A DNA stretch of 20,000 bases from assembly GCA_963575745.1 (NCBI GenBank), contig CAUYUJ010006302.1, positions 355,334 to 375,333 on the forward strand. Direction: 5' to 3'. A program made the translations under genes and the position numbers. Positions 17,168 to 20,000 of the stretch are shown piece by piece. Within the stretch, counting starts at the first letter, position 1, and each line of letters starts with the position of its first letter. The DNA is from Prorocentrum cordatum. Taxonomy: Eukaryota; Sar; Dinophyceae; Prorocentrales; Prorocentraceae. The notes beneath the pieces were generated by a model, which saw only the letters and a list, made by a program, of their open reading frames with translations, made no database searches and was not told where the DNA came from.

Positions 17168-17190
17168 CTTCTTTTTGTGTTTTTGTCCAG
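17168..17190 (+). promoter_or_regulatory. Predicted SL trans-splice acceptor
   Basis: Directly after the relict SL comes a T-rich tract (CTTCTTTTTGTGTTTTTGTCC) ending in AG at 17189-17190. A pyrimidine tract plus AG is what trans-splicing needs, so the present mRNA probably starts with a new SL joined at 17191. The AG at the end of the relict itself is an alternative site. Prediction only. Confidence 0.55.
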
Positions 17191-17276
17191 CTTGCCACGT
17201 GTCTCTCTGAACACTTGATATCGCGAGCGGCCTTTGGACACGCGGTGCCGAGACTAAGGCTGGAGAGACGTTCTGT

Positions 17277-18263
17277 ACGTTTGCTTTGTCGGTTCCCAAG
17301 GTGAAGCCGATAAGGGACACCAATGAGACGAGCTCGAGGGTCAGGTTTCGAAACGCCACCATCCGCGTGATCGACTATATGATGAAGAACCCACAGCAGA
17401 CACCAGAGTTGCGGGGCCAGATCGAGAGCGGCCTCGTGGGCAAAACCGCGACCAAGAATGGTAGCGGTTCGGGCTCTGCTGACACTCCGGACAACATTGA
17501 TCTGACTTGGGCTGGGACATCTGTCGGCAAAGTCCATCCTAAGGTGAAAGCGGCGCAGCTGGCGGCGCTACCGGATGGACCATCGGAGGCCCTTCTTGAT
17601 CTCATCGATGATAATGATGCGCGCGCGATCAAGGGTCTCTTCGCATTTGCGTTTCAATACAAATCGTCTGACATATTTACGGACGAGATGGGAGACATGA
17701 GCACTTGGGCACTCATGAACGTTCGCAGGAACGCTCAGATAGGCATCGACTTCGGTTTTTGGATCAAGGATTGCGTGAACCCCGACACTGGCGTTATCGA
17801 TTGGGGTCGCCGTCCTCTCTATACGCCCATTTGGGGAAAGGAGTACCTGGCGTCCGTGAGGGTCATTAACGGCGACACCGCCTCCCCTCCGAAGGGCGTG
17901 TTTATCACATACGAGTACAAGCTGGACAACCCCTTCTGCGCTGAGGGGGCTGGATGGGTTCTCGACACTGCCAGGTACCCTTGCAAGGACTGGTTCTCTG
18001 TCCAGCATGGGCCGAACAAGTATCGCATCGACAAGAAGGGCAATATGCTGATCGACCTGTGCACTGGTGCTGCTGCCGAGATCACGGCCAGGCAGCAACA
18101 AGTTATGGCGCTCACGAATGGGCCATCTCTCGTGAGTTTGGACACCCGCGAGAAGCGCAGGAGGGAGGAGGCCCTGCAGAAGGCGAGGAAGCGCCTCGCC
18201 ACCAAGTCGTCCGAGTCCATCCGCATGCTGTCATATGACAAAAAGGATGGTACTCCATCGTGA
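17277..18263 (+). CDS. Retroposed gene of unknown function, likely ATG lost
   Basis: Clean 987-nt frame (open from 17211) with natural composition and no low complexity, unlike other frames here. I do not recognise a domain. N-terminal part: VRFRNATIRVIDYMMKNPQQ, probably helical. A Gly/Ser linker lies at about residues 57-66. The centre is rich in aromatic residues and strand-like: IGIDFGFWIKDCVNPDTG, WGRRPLYTPIWGKEY, GVFITYEYKLDNPF. A basic C-terminal helix (TREKRRREEALQKARKRL) follows. No signal peptide or membrane helix. Start: the first in-frame ATG is 17379, inside the coherent sequence; at 17277 an ACG begins the string TFALSVPKVKP. ACG may be a mutated ATG or a near-cognate start, or an upstream exon supplies the start. 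The TGA stop is at 18261. SL relict and acceptor lie 110 and 87 nt upstream of 17277. No poly-A remnant is seen downstream. Confidence 0.72.
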   Translation, partial: TFALSVPKVKPIRDTNETSSRVRFRNATIRVIDYMMKNPQQTPELRGQIESGLVGKTATKNGSGSGSADTPDNIDLTWAGTSVGKVHPKVKAAQLAALPDGPSEALLDLIDDNDARAIKGLFAFAFQYKSSDIFTDEMGDMSTWALMNVRRNAQIGIDFGFWIKDCVNPDTGVIDWGRRPLYTPIWGKEYLASVRVINGDTASPPKGVFITYEYKLDNPFCAEGAGWVLDTARYPCKDWFSVQHGPNKYRIDKKGNMLIDLCTGAAAEITARQQQVMALTNGPSLVSLDTREKRRREEALQKARKRLATKSSESIRMLSYDKKDGTPS

Positions 18264-18639
18264 GGTCGGGCACGCAGTTGTAGCAGCCAGCTTTGTTGCG
18301 TTGGCTATGTTGCGTAGCTCTAGGCTGTGAGCTCGACGGCGCAGCGCGCGCGGGGTTCCAGCGCGCGCCCTCGCTCGGCCTTCTCCGCGCCATGGCCCTC
18401 GCTCTGCGCCGGTGCACAGCGCGATCGTTCACTTCCCCCATTGTCTCGTCGGCTGGACTGCCGCCGCGAGCAGCTCGCGTCACAGCGAGATCATAGCGAT
18501 GCGGTAGGCTTTACGCTGCAGCGCGACAGTTCTGTATAGATGTTGAGCTCGTGCTGAACACTCAGAGTGGCTAGAGCTTCTGGGTCCCGCCATCCACTCT
18601 CGAGAACATGTGTTGGTCCATCTCCAGCAGTCGTGTAGT

Positions 18640-18745
18640 CGTCCTCCCACTCCTGATCCACCCCTCCGTCGCCTCCTCGTCCTCCTCCTACTCGTTATCC
18701 ATCTCTCCGTCGTCCTACTCCTACTCCTCGTCATTATTCTCCTAC
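18640..18745 (+). repeat. Pyrimidine-rich TCC/TAC block
   Basis: Mostly C and T with regular A, built of TCC, CTC and TAC triplets. Frames through it read as Ser/Tyr-rich or Leu-rich. Similar in kind to the 408-935 block but with A insertions. Confidence 0.75.
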
Positions 18746-18888
18746 TCCGTATCGCTGCGTCGATGCGCAGCGTGGCGCAGCCCGGGGTGAGCAGTGCGCG
18801 TGGAGGCTGGGGGGGTCGGACGGGAGGCGGGAGGAAGGATATGGAGGAGAGGATTTTGGGGGTCTGGTCATTCAGACACTTTTTTTTG

Positions 18889-18966
18889 CGGGGGTAGGTG
18901 CGGGGGCGTGGCGGGGCAGCGCGGGGAGTTGGGGGACAGGGGGAGGGGTGGGCGGCTATGGGGGGG
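18889..18966 (+). repeat. G-run cluster, potential G-quadruplexes
   Basis: At least nine runs of three or more G separated by one to six nt, including CGGGGGCG, GCGGGGCAGCGCGGGG, GGGGGACAGGGGGAGGGG and TGGGCGG. This satisfies the simple G-quadruplex rule several times over on the + strand. Whether it folds in vivo is unknown. Confidence 0.7.
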
Positions 18967-19298
18967 CGACGAGGAGGAAGGACGGGTTATCTGTCACAGC
19001 GCTTGGGGACGTAGCGAATCAGATGAGCGTAATCGTGTAGTTACGTAGTGATGTAGTAAACCCAGAATGCCATGTGCGCAAGGCTGCAGGGGCGTCGGGG
19101 TTACCTGTAGGCAGGTGCGGGCTCGTTGGGGTCCTTTCGGGGCCGATGGGCAAGGGGCTGAAAAAAAACCTTGGTGGTTACCCCTGCTCGTGGTCATGCC
19201 GTTCGCCTTCCTGGCGGGGAAGGGGGCATCTGCCTCGGGCACCCTTGTTGATCAGATACGTCCCCATGTGAATACCAACGGCCACCGATCCCACTCCC

Positions 19299-19320
19299 AT
19301 CGTAGCCGTTTTGGCCCGAG
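19299..19320 (+). other. Relict dinoflagellate spliced leader, second copy
   Basis: Matches the dinoflagellate SL at 17 of 22 positions; the core CGTAGCCGTTTTGGC differs from the SL only by A to G, and the last six nt by two more transitions. It is upstream of and in the same orientation as the ORF at 19369. It is more decayed than the copy at 17146, so this insertion may be older. The preceding CCCATCGTA resembles the CCATCGTA before the other relict. Confidence 0.8.
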
Positions 19321-19345
19321 CTATTTGTGCAAGTTCATTTCGCAG
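19321..19345 (+). promoter_or_regulatory. Predicted SL trans-splice acceptor, second gene
   Basis: A T-rich 25-nt stretch (TATTTGTGCAAGTTCATTT then CGCAG) ends in AG at 19344-19345, 23 nt before the ATG. Its position relative to the relict (25 nt) is almost the same as in the first gene (23 nt). Prediction only. Confidence 0.5.
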
Positions 19346-19368
19346 GGCGCGCAGATACCAGCGTGCCG

Positions 19369-20000
19369 ATGCCGCCGCCAGTAACAACACCAGAGTTTCG
19401 GGTGGCGAAGCTCGTGTCTTGCCTCAAGAAGCACCCCGCTGACAAGGATCGCCTTCTCGCGCGCATTGAGAAAGGACAGGCCCTCAACATCAAGGGGGTG
19501 CAGTTCACGATCGAGGAGATGGGACTGGCGTTGGTGCAGTACAACGAGTGGACCGACTTGCCCGACGATGAGAAGCCCTTCCACATGGGCGAGGCTGCTG
19601 GGTCTGGAGATGCTGCTTCACCAGGCGTCCTTGATTTTGATCACCTTCAACTCGCACTTGTGCCAGTGCCAGTGGCGCCACCGCTTCCACCTCCTGCTGA
19701 CCCGCCTCCCGACGACGTCGCGCCAGCCACGACTACGAGCGACGCCGCGCACCCACCTCAGGGCCTCAAGTGGACAGACTACGAGCTCGGCGCCTTGGAG
19801 GGGGCGCTCAACGTGTTTCGGGATCGCGTCGAGGGCCGATGGTTCGTTGCCCTCTCGACGACGTGCGAATGGGTGAAGTTGGAGCAGACTCATAACCTCA
19901 TCACCTTCGACGTCGAGTTTGGGTTGGACGGCGCCCCCGCGATTATCTTCGAGGTGCTGCCCGAGGGCGTCGACGGTGATGGGCGCGCCTGGGAAGTCAA
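19369..20000 (+). CDS. Retroposed gene of unknown function, 3' end outside window
   Basis: ATG at 19369 opens a frame with no stop to the window end (210 codons and 2 nt). The start is supported by the SL relict 48 nt upstream and by the in-frame TAG at 19303, which limits the frame. Residues 1-45 are basic and probably helical (RVAKLVSCLKKHPADKDRLL). Residues 46-80 include ALVQYNEWTDLPDDEKPF. Residues 98-133 form a Pro/Ala/Asp linker (VPVPVAPPLPPPADPPPDD). From about residue 134 there is a compact segment GLKWTDYELGALEGALNVFR, VEGRWFVALSTTCEWVKLE, LITFDVEFGLDGAPAIIFEV. I do not recognise a family. No signal peptide or membrane helix. It has the same orientation and architecture as the gene at 17277-18263. 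Confidence 0.75.
   Translation, partial: MPPPVTTPEFRVAKLVSCLKKHPADKDRLLARIEKGQALNIKGVQFTIEEMGLALVQYNEWTDLPDDEKPFHMGEAAGSGDAASPGVLDFDHLQLALVPVPVAPPLPPPADPPPDDVAPATTTSDAAHPPQGLKWTDYELGALEGALNVFRDRVEGRWFVALSTTCEWVKLEQTHNLITFDVEFGLDGAPAIIFEVLPEGVDGDGRAWEV

Larger units (their letters stand above)
18264..19298. other. Intergenic region: pyrimidine block then G-rich block
   Basis: No gene seen. 18640-18745 is rich in TCC and TAC units (for example TCCTCGTCCTCCTCCTACTC), and 18786-18990 is G-rich with many runs of four or more G. The two listed repeats cover these. The rest, including 19000-19298, is ordinary mixed sequence with short overlapping frames. The sequence just before 19299 is the upstream flank of the second SL-marked gene. 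Confidence 0.5.

Noticed and set aside
19466-19893. Other-frame ORFs over the last gene
   Set aside because: They overlap the SL-marked frame from 19369, which is open to the end and has far better composition.

Overview
The window looks like nuclear DNA from a dinoflagellate. The strongest sign is two degraded copies of the 22-nt dinoflagellate spliced leader (SL), at 17146-17167 (20 of 22 matching) and 19299-19320 (17 of 22). Each lies in sense orientation upstream of a long open reading frame. GC-rich sequence, decayed retroelements, microsatellites and homopolymer runs fit this. There are no bacterial operons, rRNA, tRNA or CRISPR that I can see. Species is not determinable by eye.

Layout. 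1-1090: GC-rich sequence, then a pyrimidine-rich (TCC)n block. About 1090-6752: one old, decayed Ty1/copia-like LTR retrotransposon on the + strand with two diverged LTRs, a gag pseudogene with five in-frame stops and a ruined zinc knuckle, a DSG-type protease and an RNase H remnant. Integrase and reverse transcriptase (RT) should lie at 3110-5450 but I could not recognise them. 6753-11230: no gene; it holds a perfect-stem hairpin, a ~52-64 bp tandem repeat, a GT/poly-T microsatellite, a spaced repeat, an AT-rich MITE-like palindromic element (9204-9380), an 84-bp tandem duplication and trinucleotide repeats. 11232-12890: minus-strand remnants of a non-LTR retrotransposon RT, with an intact FADD motif. 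13181-16660: a second degraded element on the + strand. It encodes in order a membrane-spanning N-terminal module, an Ala/Pro-rich linker, a gag-like helical and basic region, an RT-like or enzyme-like region and a PC-x-TWS module resembling a cytosine methyltransferase motif.

17146-20000: the only likely host genes, two ORFs of unknown function on the + strand. Both have the same architecture: SL relict, then 23 or 25 nt of pyrimidine-biased sequence ending in AG, then the coding region. This is the signature of trans-spliced mRNA that was reverse-transcribed, reinserted and given a new SL acceptor. The first ORF lacks an ATG where the coding signal begins; the second runs off the window end.

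The most interesting material is (1) the adjacent pair of SL-marked retroposed genes and (2) the composite element at 13181-16660. Family assignments of the mobile elements rest on motifs read by eye and on memory of related sequences; no search was run.
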